From NCBI RefSeq assembly GCF_009797935.1, contig NZ_VOLC01000003.1, forward strand, positions 372,001 through 436,000: a stretch of 64,000 nucleotides of DNA, read 5' to 3'. This DNA comes from Lunatibacter salilacus. GTDB lineage: Bacteria; Bacteroidota; Bacteroidia; Cytophagales; Cyclobacteriaceae. The notes beneath the pieces are model-generated. The model was not told where the DNA came from, searched no databases, and saw nothing but the letters and a program-made list of their open reading frames with translations. The position numbers and the translations under genes were made by a program. Positions 26,611-35,137 of this stretch are shown piece by piece; position 1 is the first letter of the stretch, and each line of letters begins with the position of its first letter.

Positions 26611-28467
26611 TTATTTTTCATTACTAAAAACATTATTTGATCTGTCAATATCTGCCATAAGTAGGGAGGGATCAATCTCAATGGACTGAATATTTGCTAG
26701 CGGCCTATCCAATAAAATTTCTTTTTGTTCATTTGTCCAAGGCCACCTTTCAGTTAAGATTCGCTTGGGACCGTCTGCTTTTTCTGGCTTTTGACCCCTC
26801 TGGATGACCAATGGAAGGTATATCTGTTCTTGACTTCCATCGGTATAGGTGACCACCAAGTCTATAGGCATAGGCATGAGACCAATTCTTTCAAGAGTGA
26901 TTTTTGTCTGTTGACCTGATGCCGACACATCCGAAATAGCATAATCAATGGTTTTGGTGGAAAACACCCAATATTCTTTGAACCAATCCAATTCCAAACC
27001 GCTTTGTTTTTCCATTACCCGTATTACATCATTGACATTGGGATGCTTAAATTTCCAAGTATTCCAATATCGTAACATCCCTTTGGCGAGATGTCCTTCG
27101 CCCATGATGTACTCCAGCTGAGAAAGGAAAAGTGAACCTTTGGAATATGCAGCAGACCCGTATGCGAAATTGGTGTTAAAATGATCGGCATGTGTAGAAA
27201 GCGGTTCTTCCAAACCTGAAGTTGCCAGACGTTCATATCCCGCATAAGAACCCCTGTGAGGAAATCCGGAGGGTACGTCGGAGAAAATATTTGCCATCGT
27301 AAGGTTTCCGGCATAGGTGGTGAACCCCTCATCCATCCAGGAATATAGGCTTTCATTGCTACCAAGTACACCGTGGAACCAACTGTGTATCAATTCGTGA
27401 ACCATCACACCTACCAAGCTTCCAAGAGTTCGTTGACCTGTTATTAGGGTAGACATGGGATATTCCATCCCTCCGTCTCCTCCCTGTATCACAGAGAACT
27501 GCTTATAAGGATACTCTCCAAAATGCTCACTCATATAGGTAATAGCCGCGGGAGTATAGCTCTTTAATTTTTCCCAATTTGGGGCAGTTTGAGAATTTTT
27601 AATGTAGAGATGGTGGACAGTGATCCCATTGTCCATTTCGATGCGGTCATGTGTGTACTTAGGGTCAGCGGCCCACATAAAATCATGCACCCGGGGGGCA
27701 TAGAAATGCCAAGTCAATTTTTCACCATCAATTTCCGGAACAGTCACACCAGGATCCTCATATCCGTGACCGATTTCATTGGAATTTTGAAGGTAGCCAG
27801 TTCCACCCAAAATATAGGTTTTGTCGATGGAAATGCTTACATCAAAATCCCCCCAAATGCCATAAAACTCTCTACCGACATACGGATTTGCATGCCAACC
27901 TTGGTAATCATAATTGGATATCTTTGGGTACCACTGTGACATGGAATAACGTACCCCTTCTTCACTGTCCCTACCTGAGCGCCTAACCTGTAAGGGAACC
28001 TGCCCATCAAAACTGGTTTCAAACAATACGGTAGTATGTGGCAATATCGGGTGGGGAAGATCGCCTTCCAAAACGGTTTCTACTTGCTCAAAGGAGACAT
28101 CCAGTCCGTTCATTTTTAGCTGACTTACATTGAGGTAGCCAACTTCGTTCGGTTTTAGCTTTGAAATTCGGTCCGTAACCCTTCTGTCGGGGTCTACGAT
28201 TGTTCGGGAGCGAACATCCATCATGCTGTTTGGCTGGAAGGCATTATAATATAAATGAAAAAAAACTCGGTATAACGTGTCCGGAGAATTGTTGGTGTAG
28301 GCGATGGTTTGTTTGCCAGTGTACTGGTTTGAAACCACGTCCATGTCTACCTCCATTTGATAACTTACCGACTGCTGCCATCGATCTTCCTGTCCGAAGG
28401 AGGCCTGGCAGATACCAAAAGCAGTAATAAGCATTCCATAAAATAATCCATTCAATCTTCTCATCAT
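26611..28467 (-). CDS. M1-family zinc metallopeptidase (aminopeptidase N-like)
   Basis: Exported zinc peptidase of 618 residues. The signal peptide ends near residue 25 (SFGQED). The N-terminal domain is a beta-saddle fold. The catalytic domain has the exact M1 zinc site, HEXXH-X18-E, with His357, Glu358, His361 and Glu380. The substrate-binding GxMEN motif appears as GGMEY, so the usual Asn is Tyr. The chain lacks the large C-terminal helical domain of E. coli PepN, as in many Bacteroidota exported M1 proteins. It probably acts in the periplasm on peptides. It lies 74 bp behind the EEP gene. Confidence 0.92.
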   Translation of the reverse strand: MMRRLNGLFYGMLITAFGICQASFGQEDRWQQSVSYQMEVDMDVVSNQYTGKQTIAYTNNSPDTLYRVFFHLYYNAFQPNSMMDVRSRTIVDPDRRVTDRISKLKPNEVGYLNVSQLKMNGLDVSFEQVETVLEGDLPHPILPHTTVLFETSFDGQVPLQVRRSGRDSEEGVRYSMSQWYPKISNYDYQGWHANPYVGREFYGIWGDFDVSISIDKTYILGGTGYLQNSNEIGHGYEDPGVTVPEIDGEKLTWHFYAPRVHDFMWAADPKYTHDRIEMDNGITVHHLYIKNSQTAPNWEKLKSYTPAAITYMSEHFGEYPYKQFSVIQGGDGGMEYPMSTLITGQRTLGSLVGVMVHELIHSWFHGVLGSNESLYSWMDEGFTTYAGNLTMANIFSDVPSGFPHRGSYAGYERLATSGLEEPLSTHADHFNTNFAYGSAAYSKGSLFLSQLEYIMGEGHLAKGMLRYWNTWKFKHPNVNDVIRVMEKQSGLELDWFKEYWVFSTKTIDYAISDVSASGQQTKITLERIGLMPMPIDLVVTYTDGSQEQIYLPLVIQRGQKPEKADGPKRILTERWPWTNEQKEILLDRPLANIQSIEIDPSLLMADIDRSNNVFSNEK

Positions 28468-28541
28468 AAAATTAAATTAAGCCTTAAATATAGGTGGAAA
28501 TTACAGAAGGTAGCAAACCGCTTATCCTAAGGTGGAAGCAA

Positions 28542-29609
28542 TTAATACTTCTCATCAAACGACTTGACCTTAAGCGGACTTTGCCAAGTAATCACTGTTG
28601 AAATAGGGTAATGGTCGGAATAATCCACTTCGCTATGTGTTTTGAAATTTTTAACTTCAAAAACCTCGTCATGGAAAATATGATCTATTCTAAGGAAAAA
28701 TAGTACTTTGTTATAGGTAAATCCAAACCCCCTGCCAGCTTCTTCAAAAGAATTTTTAAGGATTGTCTTTAAAGAGAAATACGTATAACTATATGGGACG
28801 TCATTAAAATCACCAGCCAAAATTACGGGATAGGGGCTGTTTTCAATGTGCTCTTTCAATATTTTTACCTGCTTAGCACGCAAGACAATACCACTTTTTA
28901 GTTTTTTAATTGTTTCCCTGTAGTGCATTTTAATGCCTTTTGGATCTGACAACTTACTTGCAGGGATACTCATTGATTCCAAATGGATATTATACACTCG
29001 AATCGTGTCTTTGTTAATTTTTAAATCCACGAATATGGACCCGTTGTGGTTCTGGTTATCGAAAGCGATACCTTCATTTATAATGGGAAACTTACTGAAA
29101 ATCGCCAAGCCAATTGATTTTTTTCTGTTGTTTCCAAAGGAATGATAATAGTTGTTATAGCTTCCTTCTTGACTTATGATTTTCACCGCGTTTCGGGAAG
29201 CTGTCGTATAATCCTGCTGAAACTCTTGGAAACACTTGATGTCAGAGGGGTTACTTTTGGCCCATTCAATGGAGTTGGATACTTTTTCTCCTTCGTCATT
29301 TCCCCAGTTTTGGTTGAAATTCATCGTGTTAAAGGATAGCAACGTGACACCGGAGACATCTGCTGAGCGTTCATTCCATTGGAAAGTCACCGAGAAGAAT
29401 CCCCAACCAACTGCCAATGCAATGATCGGATAAATTATCAACCTAGTTCGACCGAATAGAAATAGGATGCATAAAAGCACATTGAACACTAAAAAGGGGG
29501 GGATTAATAATGGCAATAGTCCTGTGTAAGATAACACCAAAGGTGAAATATGCACACTCAAAAAGAGGATTAAAGAGATAAAAAAAAATATTAAAACAAT
29601 AGCCCTCAT
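28542..29609 (-). CDS. Membrane-anchored endonuclease/exonuclease/phosphatase family protein
   Basis: A 355-residue protein with three hydrophobic helices at the N terminus (about 3-90), followed by an EEP-fold catalytic domain. Motifs of the fold are visible: LSFNTMNFNQ at its start, the metal-binding Glu in CFQEFQQD, GDFNDVPYS and the terminal SDHYPIST with the catalytic His. The family includes DNases, sphingomyelinases and inositol phosphatases. With the domain outside the membrane, a phosphodiester substrate at the cell surface or in the periplasm is likely, but the specific reaction is not readable. Confidence 0.88.
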   Translation of the reverse strand: MRAIVLIFFFISLILFLSVHISPLVLSYTGLLPLLIPPFLVFNVLLCILFLFGRTRLIIYPIIALAVGWGFFSVTFQWNERSADVSGVTLLSFNTMNFNQNWGNDEGEKVSNSIEWAKSNPSDIKCFQEFQQDYTTASRNAVKIISQEGSYNNYYHSFGNNRKKSIGLAIFSKFPIINEGIAFDNQNHNGSIFVDLKINKDTIRVYNIHLESMSIPASKLSDPKGIKMHYRETIKKLKSGIVLRAKQVKILKEHIENSPYPVILAGDFNDVPYSYTYFSLKTILKNSFEEAGRGFGFTYNKVLFFLRIDHIFHDEVFEVKNFKTHSEVDYSDHYPISTVITWQSPLKVKSFDEKY

Positions 29610-29640
29610 GTGTTTTCAGTGTAAATGGAATGCATACATA

Positions 29641-29671
29641 CAAACATAGAACATGTAAACGGATAAATCAA
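29641..29671 (-). promoter_or_regulatory. Promoter of the EEP gene
   Basis: On the minus strand TTG (complement of 29669-29671), a 20-base spacer and TATGTTTG (complement of 29641-29648) match the Bacteroidota consensus, 32 bases upstream of the ATG. Confidence 0.5.
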
Positions 29672-29773
29672 CGGAGGAGTAAAAGTTATCCCTGCGAATC
29701 TGGTAAATAATAAATTCACTAGTGTAGGTCAACTATTATTGCTAAATTGTACAGGAAATCAACAGATAAAAAA

Positions 29774-30346
29774 ATGAGGAAAATTTTCACATTTCAACAA
29801 ATTATTTTTCTAGCCAGCATCGCTATATTGGTGGGTTGCGGCGAGCAAAAATCTACTTCAGAGGAGGTTGTGGATTCAGCCGAGATCGAAGAAACGGTAG
29901 AGGAAACGAGGGCTAGCCCACTTCGTAAAATTGAAGGTAAAATCGGCGATAAAACCTTGAAAGTTCAGTACGGTTCTCCTGCAGTGAAGGGGCGTACCAT
30001 TTGGGGAGACCTTGTTCCCTTCAGCGAAGTGTGGAGGACCGGTGCCAATGAAGCGACATTTATTGAGAGTGCCCAGGATCTGGTTGTTGAAGGCCAAACC
30101 CTGAAGGCAGGTAAATATTCTCTATTCACTGTACCTATGGAGAATGGGGATTGGACGGTAATCTTCAACTCCGAGTGGGATTTGGAGCATGGTCATTTTC
30201 AATATAAAGAGGAAAATGACGTGTTGCGAGTAACCTCCACCCCACAATGGGTCAATGAAAGTAAGGAATGGCTTTCAATCCAAGTAACATCACCTGGCTT
30301 GGTTGTAGAGTGGGAAAAATTAAAGCTGCCTATTGAAATCAAGTGA
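29774..30346 (+). CDS. DUF2911 lipoprotein
   Basis: A 190-residue protein from the ATG. An in-frame TTG 27 bases upstream would place extra charged residues before the signal. The lipoprotein signal ends in ILVGC. The rest is the DUF2911 beta-sandwich common in Bacteroidota, with its conserved stretches VQYGSPAVKGRTIWG, EVWRTGANEAT and LKAGKYSLFTVP. The function of the family is unknown. The gene stands alone with its own terminator. Confidence 0.88.
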   Translation: MRKIFTFQQIIFLASIAILVGCGEQKSTSEEVVDSAEIEETVEETRASPLRKIEGKIGDKTLKVQYGSPAVKGRTIWGDLVPFSEVWRTGANEATFIESAQDLVVEGQTLKAGKYSLFTVPMENGDWTVIFNSEWDLEHGHFQYKEENDVLRVTSTPQWVNESKEWLSIQVTSPGLVVEWEKLKLPIEIK

Positions 30347-30376
30347 TCAATTCGTGGGCACGAGTAGCTATTGCCA

Positions 30377-30412
30377 AACCTTCCCAATACGATTTGGGGA
30401 GGTTTTTTGTTT
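30377..30412 (+). terminator. Terminator after the DUF2911 gene
   Basis: AACCTTCCCAA (30377-30387) pairs with TTGGGGAGGTT (30394-30404) in an 11-bp stem with one G-T pair and a 6-base loop, followed by a T tract. Confidence 0.85.
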
Positions 30413-30538
30413 TTTAGGATTTTTTCTTCCCTACTTTTTTCATAATTTAGTAAAAATGTCAAAATGGCCTTTCTTTTGCAATTTAGTTAAGAACCAAACG
30501 GGTATTCTTTAATCTTACTATAAAAGACCAACGCAACT

Positions 30539-32710
30539 ATGAGTAAAACAATCATTGTCTCCAACCGACTTCCTGTAAGTTTACAGCATAAAAATGGCAA
30601 ATTTGAATTTAAACCTAGCGCAGGCGGGTTGGCCACTGGGCTTGGATCCATCTACAAGGAGGGTGAAAATATTTGGATCGGGTGGCCTGGTAATGACGTA
30701 GATAGCCCCGCCCAACGCCAAGAGGTAATAGAGGAGCTAAAGAACCTTAAAATGGCCCCTGTATTTCTTACGAAGGAAGATATTGAGTTGTATTATGAAG
30801 GTTTTAGCAATGAAACCATTTGGCCTGCTTTTCATTACTTCACCCAATACATTAATTATGAAGATTCGTATTGGAAATCCTATGTGGAGGTGAACCGGAA
30901 ATTTTGTGATACGATTCTGGAGAAAGCCGAGCCTGAGGACACTATTTGGGTGCACGATTATCAGTTGCTCCTATTGCCTATGATGTTACGGGAGGCCTTG
31001 CCCCAGGCAACCATTGCCTTTTTCCAGCATATTCCATTCCCTTCTTATGAAATTATTAGAATGCTTCCATGGAGAAAAGAACTTTTGGAAGGAATGGTGG
31101 GTGCCGATTTAATAGGATTTCATACCTACGATGACATGCGGCACTTCTTGAGTGCTGTTGGTCGGATATTGGGACTTTCTAATGAAAGTGGGTACATACA
31201 GGCGGATAATCGCCTTGTAAATGTGGATTCGTTTCCCATGGGTATAGACTACGAAAAATTCGCAAAGGCGGCTGTAAGCAAGAAAAGCTTAGCGAATGTT
31301 AAAAAATTCAAATCACTTTTGGGTGAGCAGCAGTTGCTATTGACAATAGATAGATTGGATTATTCAAAGGGAATCCCTCAGCGTATTAGGGTTTTCGACG
31401 AGTTGCTTGAGGCAAACCCAGAATTTCACGGCAAGGTTTCCATGATCATGGTAGTCGTCCCTTCTCGGGCCAAAGTGAAATCCTACATGGAGTTGAAGGA
31501 GGAAATAGATACGTTGGTTGGGAGGATAAACAGTAAATATAGTACGCTTAACTGGGTTCCAGTTCATTATTTTTACAGGAGTTTTCCGTTTAATGAGCTA
31601 AGCGCATTCTACGCCATGTCTGACATTGCGCTGGTTACGCCATTACGAGATGGGATGAACCTGGTTTGCAAGGAATTTGTCGCTTCTAAAACAGACAAGA
31701 AAGGCGTGTTGATCCTTTCTGAGATGGCCGGTGCGAGTAAGGAACTTGTTGACGCCGTTCTGGTAAACCCCAATGATATGAAGGCTGTAAAAGAATCCAT
31801 TATTACGGCACTCAATATGCCCGAAGAAGAGCAAATCCTTCGGATCAGTGCCATGCAGGCAAGTTTAAAAAAATATGATATTTTTCAGTGGGTTAAAGTC
31901 TTCATGAGCCGGCTAGCTCATGTGAAGGATAAGCAAAAAGACTTTCAGTCCAAAGCTATTGATCAGACATTTATAAATGAGTTGGAAAGTAAATTCAAAG
32001 CTGCCAAAAGGCCGGTTTTGTTTCTAGATTATGACGGGACCTTGGTTGGCTTTAAAGCAAGACCTAAGGATGCTTATCCGGATAAAGAATTGATAGACCT
32101 GGTGGGCCGATTAGCGGAAAGGTGTCAGGTAGTAATCATTAGTGGAAGGGATAAGGAAACTTTAGGAGAATGGTTTGCCGGACAGCAAGTGGATATGATT
32201 GCCGAACATGGGGTATGGATGAAGAAGCAAGGAGTTGATGATTTTGAACTTTATGCTGAGGTGGATGATTCTTGGAAGTCAGATATCCGTCAGGTCATGG
32301 ATTATTATGTGTTAAGGACGCCTGGAGCATTTATTGAGGAAAAGCACCATTCTCTGGTTTGGCATTATCGGAAAGTGGAAAGTGGACTAGGAGATTTAAG
32401 GATGAGAGAATTATTTAGTCATCTCAAATACATGGCCAGTGGGCATAACCTACAGGTCTTGGAAGGTAATATGGTGTTGGAAATTAAACGTCCGGATATC
32501 AATAAAGGAAGGGCTGCTACTGCCTTTCTGAAAGGCGAAGAGTATGATTTCATCATGGCTTTGGGTGACGATTGGACAGATGAGGATACATTTAAGGCTA
32601 TGCCAAAGGATTCGTATACTATCAGAGTGGGATATGCATATACCCAAGCCCATTACAATATCAAGAATCCTACTGAAGTACGGAATTTACTTTCCCAGTT
32701 AGTGAGATAG
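30539..32710 (+). CDS. Bifunctional trehalose-6-phosphate synthase/phosphatase
   Basis: A fused OtsA-OtsB protein of 723 residues that makes trehalose from UDP-glucose and glucose-6-phosphate in the cytoplasm. The N-terminal GT20 synthase (about 1-465) shows SNRLPVS, the GLATGL glycine loop, IWVHDYQLLLLP, TIDRLDYSKGIPQR and TPLRDGMNLVCKEF. The C-terminal HAD phosphatase (about 490-723) shows Asp497 and Asp499 in DYDGT, the SGR motif, and GDDWTDEDTF. All catalytic landmarks of both halves are intact, so both steps are expected. Trehalose commonly protects against osmotic and desiccation stress. It stands as a single gene. Confidence 0.96.
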   Translation: MSKTIIVSNRLPVSLQHKNGKFEFKPSAGGLATGLGSIYKEGENIWIGWPGNDVDSPAQRQEVIEELKNLKMAPVFLTKEDIELYYEGFSNETIWPAFHYFTQYINYEDSYWKSYVEVNRKFCDTILEKAEPEDTIWVHDYQLLLLPMMLREALPQATIAFFQHIPFPSYEIIRMLPWRKELLEGMVGADLIGFHTYDDMRHFLSAVGRILGLSNESGYIQADNRLVNVDSFPMGIDYEKFAKAAVSKKSLANVKKFKSLLGEQQLLLTIDRLDYSKGIPQRIRVFDELLEANPEFHGKVSMIMVVVPSRAKVKSYMELKEEIDTLVGRINSKYSTLNWVPVHYFYRSFPFNELSAFYAMSDIALVTPLRDGMNLVCKEFVASKTDKKGVLILSEMAGASKELVDAVLVNPNDMKAVKESIITALNMPEEEQILRISAMQASLKKYDIFQWVKVFMSRLAHVKDKQKDFQSKAIDQTFINELESKFKAAKRPVLFLDYDGTLVGFKARPKDAYPDKELIDLVGRLAERCQVVIISGRDKETLGEWFAGQQVDMIAEHGVWMKKQGVDDFELYAEVDDSWKSDIRQVMDYYVLRTPGAFIEEKHHSLVWHYRKVESGLGDLRMRELFSHLKYMASGHNLQVLEGNMVLEIKRPDINKGRAATAFLKGEEYDFIMALGDDWTDEDTFKAMPKDSYTIRVGYAYTQAHYNIKNPTEVRNLLSQLVR

Positions 32711-32736
32711 TGACTACGGAAGTATATGGAACCGTA

Positions 32737-33174
32737 TTATACCCTTAGGTAATCTCCTTGCCAATCAGTGATGGCCTTTTTGATGGATAAAGCTTTTAGA
32801 TTTTGATCGATTGCTTTTTCCATCAAAGGGACCAGTTCTCCGTCACCCGCAAACCTCAACGCAATAAGCTGAGATAGAGATAGTTTTTTTTCCATTTCCG
32901 AAAAAGACTTTCCAGTCAACTGAAAATACCTAAGCCTCATTTCCAGCCGTATAATTCTATTCTGGTTTTTGAGGGCATAGATTCTCGCTATTACCGGGAT
33001 TAAAAATAGTATAATTGCCCCAACTAAAAGGTATATATAAAAACTCAGATCAGACCTGTCAACATAAGCCTCAGCCAAATTATAAATGGACCAAGATAAA
33101 AAAACCAATGACAAGGGGGTAATGACAAAATGATGGAGTGGATAGTATCGGATATGATTGCTGTAGGTCTGCAT
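32737..33174 (-). CDS. Small two-helix membrane protein (DUF6526-like)
   Basis: A 145-residue protein with two hydrophobic helices (about 17-35 and 44-65) and a charged cytoplasmic tail. It starts with a short aromatic-rich segment (YSNHIRYYPLHHF). Order and length resemble the Bacteroidota family catalogued as DUF6526; this is from memory of the family and not certain. The function is unknown. It lies 54 bp downstream of the response-regulator pair on the same strand and could belong to that transcript. Confidence 0.65.
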   Translation of the reverse strand: MQTYSNHIRYYPLHHFVITPLSLVFLSWSIYNLAEAYVDRSDLSFYIYLLVGAIILFLIPVIARIYALKNQNRIIRLEMRLRYFQLTGKSFSEMEKKLSLSQLIALRFAGDGELVPLMEKAIDQNLKALSIKKAITDWQGDYLRV

Positions 33175-33228
33175 GGGTAACTTAATGAAAGTGGTCTGGT
33201 TCGGTGATATGTTGAGAATTGATTATAT

Positions 33229-34281
33229 TTAGGTGTTTCCTCTTAGATTTTCACTTTTCTCTTGCTCAGATTTCTCATTCATACCCAACTCCTCAGTTTT
33301 TCTCACGATTTTGCGTATTATGACATCAATTTCCAGAGCTGAATTTTCTAAATGACCGAGGAATTCGTCGAACTCTTCAGACGGAATGATATTGTTTTTT
33401 ATCAAATCAATTAGTCCAAGCATGCGGGATAGGGGAGCCCTTACTATGTGGGACTGCGTCCATGCGATTTCTTTCAGTCTTTTATTTTGATCTTCAATGA
33501 TCTGGGTATGGCGGAGTTTCTCCGTTACATCGTTGGCTAAAACGACGGTTGCTTTTCTTCCATTAAAAAAAATTGTGTTGCTCCTAATGTCCACATCGAT
33601 GATTTCGCCTGATTTTTTTCTATGCTTAAAAAGACCTTGGAAGAAAGGAGTTTCTAAGTTGGTGGTATCTTGAACAGTTTGTTCCATATCAACGCCGTCC
33701 TTTTGTCGAATATCCCAGATGGTCATGGACAAAAATTCTGTATGGGTATACCCGTAATTGCTAATGGCTGCTTTATTTACATCCAGACAGTAATGTGTTT
33801 CTACATCGTACACCCACATGGGTTGCGGACTTAGTTGGAACAAATCACTGTACCTCAACTCCGACTCTTTAAGTTTAAGCAGGTTTTTGTTCCGTTCTAT
33901 ATTGTAAGTCAGGCTTTTATAAAGTGTGATGGCGGTCAGGTCGTCTTTCAATAAATAATCTGAAGCGCCTAGTGCCAACGATTTAATGGCAAAAGACGCA
34001 TCCGTATATCCAGTCAGGACGATTACCGGCCTTTCGTTCGCCAGCAAAATTATTGATTTTATCAGATCCTCTCCACTTTTGTCAGGCAGAGAGAGGTCTA
34101 AAAAGACAGCATTAAATCGGTGGGAATCATCCTTCAACTTGGAAAGAGCCCCTTTAAAATCCCCTGCTTGAATAATATTTGGGGTCAAAATCATCTCCTC
34201 CAAAAAATCTCTGACCAAGATATAGTCACCCAGATTATCCTCGATTACAAGTATATTATATAATTCCTTGTCTTTTCGCAT
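33229..34281 (-). CDS. REC-PAS protein with a DHp-like helix but no ATPase domain
   Basis: A 350-residue soluble signalling protein. It has a receiver domain (about 8-130, phosphoacceptor Asp62 in FLDLSLPDKSG), a PAS domain (about 140-255) and a helical segment with SHIVRAPLSR (His278) that resembles the dimerisation/phosphotransfer helix of histidine kinases. After that it runs out in a charged tail, with no N, G1 or G2 box, so it cannot bind ATP as a kinase. It could be a phosphotransfer adaptor or a scaffold for the kinases encoded nearby (inference). The gene is 5 bp behind the small response regulator and surely in one transcript with it. Confidence 0.88.
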   Translation of the reverse strand: MRKDKELYNILVIEDNLGDYILVRDFLEEMILTPNIIQAGDFKGALSKLKDDSHRFNAVFLDLSLPDKSGEDLIKSIILLANERPVIVLTGYTDASFAIKSLALGASDYLLKDDLTAITLYKSLTYNIERNKNLLKLKESELRYSDLFQLSPQPMWVYDVETHYCLDVNKAAISNYGYTHTEFLSMTIWDIRQKDGVDMEQTVQDTTNLETPFFQGLFKHRKKSGEIIDVDIRSNTIFFNGRKATVVLANDVTEKLRHTQIIEDQNKRLKEIAWTQSHIVRAPLSRMLGLIDLIKNNIIPSEEFDEFLGHLENSALEIDVIIRKIVRKTEELGMNEKSEQEKSENLRGNT

Positions 34282-34286
34282 TAATA

Positions 34287-34718
34287 TTAGACTTTCGGAG
34301 GTAAGGCTACAACGTTAAACCAAAAATCTTCAATGACCGAAATAGCTTTGATGAAATCACCTACCTCTATAGGTTTGGTTATAAAACAATTAGCGTGATT
34401 TTTATAAGATCTTCTAATATCAGAATCCGATGAAGATGTCGTCAGCATAATAACTGGAATCTGTTTCAGGTCATCATGGGTTTTAATAAACTCAAGGACT
34501 TCATGCCCACTTTTTTTCGGAAGATTGATGTCCAATAAGATAATGTCTGGAGTTTTTGCCCGGCCGTAAATACCTTCCCTTAGCAAAAATAAGATGGCTT
34601 CCTTTCCATCCTTTACTACACTCATCTCGTTGATGATATTCCTTTCCTCTAACGCTTCCTTGGTCAATAAAATATCACCTTCATTATCCTCCACTAGTAA
34701 AAGATGTGTTCTTTTCAT
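34287..34718 (-). CDS. Stand-alone response regulator, Rcp1-like
   Basis: A single receiver domain of 143 residues from the ATG. A TTG 42 bases upstream also opens the frame but adds residues outside the fold. The acidic pocket is LLLVEDNEGD, the phosphoacceptor is Asp63 in LLDINLPKKSG, and the switch residues are in TTSSSD and the terminal FITKP lysine. Small receivers of this kind partner with phytochrome-type kinases whose core is SHDLQEPLR, exactly the core of the four kinases just upstream. There is no output domain, so it acts by protein contact or as a phosphate shuttle (inference). Confidence 0.92.
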   Translation of the reverse strand: MKRTHLLLVEDNEGDILLTKEALEERNIINEMSVVKDGKEAILFLLREGIYGRAKTPDIILLDINLPKKSGHEVLEFIKTHDDLKQIPVIMLTTSSSDSDIRRSYKNHANCFITKPIEVGDFIKAISVIEDFWFNVVALPPKV

Positions 34719-34760
34719 TCGCTTTAAATGTGTTTCTTTCAATATTTCTTGGTATAGCAA

Positions 34761-35137
34761 AAATTAATGATGCTACCCAATTTAATCGATTATGACAACC
34801 AATTTCTACGTCCAAAATTATTCCTGACGGTATTTGGAAATTAAACTACTATGCAAACTTACAACATCTTAAAGTAAGATTTCTAATTAGCTGGGTTTAT
34901 TCCAAATTTCACACCGAATTTAGCAAAGTAATTGAATAGAGTATCCTTTGACTTATACTTTTGTATAAGTCCAATTGTGCTTCGTTAACCTAAAATTTAA
35001 TCTAATGCGATATGTCTTGTCGTGCAGGATTCGAATCTGCTTGACCGTACAGAGGAACTCCTAGTATCGGTGAGGGTAATAAGTACGAAGATTTTTCATG
35101 TTAATTACATGCAATTTTTTGAACGGATAGTTCTGAC
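34761..35137. other. Intergenic region between the kinase and regulator operons, with a palindrome
   Basis: Nearly 380 bases separate the last kinase gene from the receiver gene. It contains a perfect 9-bp inverted repeat, GACTTATAC / GTATAAGTC, at 34950-34971 with a TTTT loop, and a minus-strand TAATTTTG (complement of 34813-34820) that could be a -7 element for the regulator pair, although no -33 partner is present. A short tRNA T-arm-like sequence occurs around 35022-35038. No coding frame was seen. Confidence 0.45.

Noticed and set aside
35022-35038. tRNA T-arm-like sequence (GCAGATTCGAATCCTGC on the minus strand) suggesting a tRNA fragment or attachment site
   Set aside because: The stem has an A-C mismatch, and no acceptor, D-arm or anticodon arm can be folded around it. 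No integrase or second copy is in the window.
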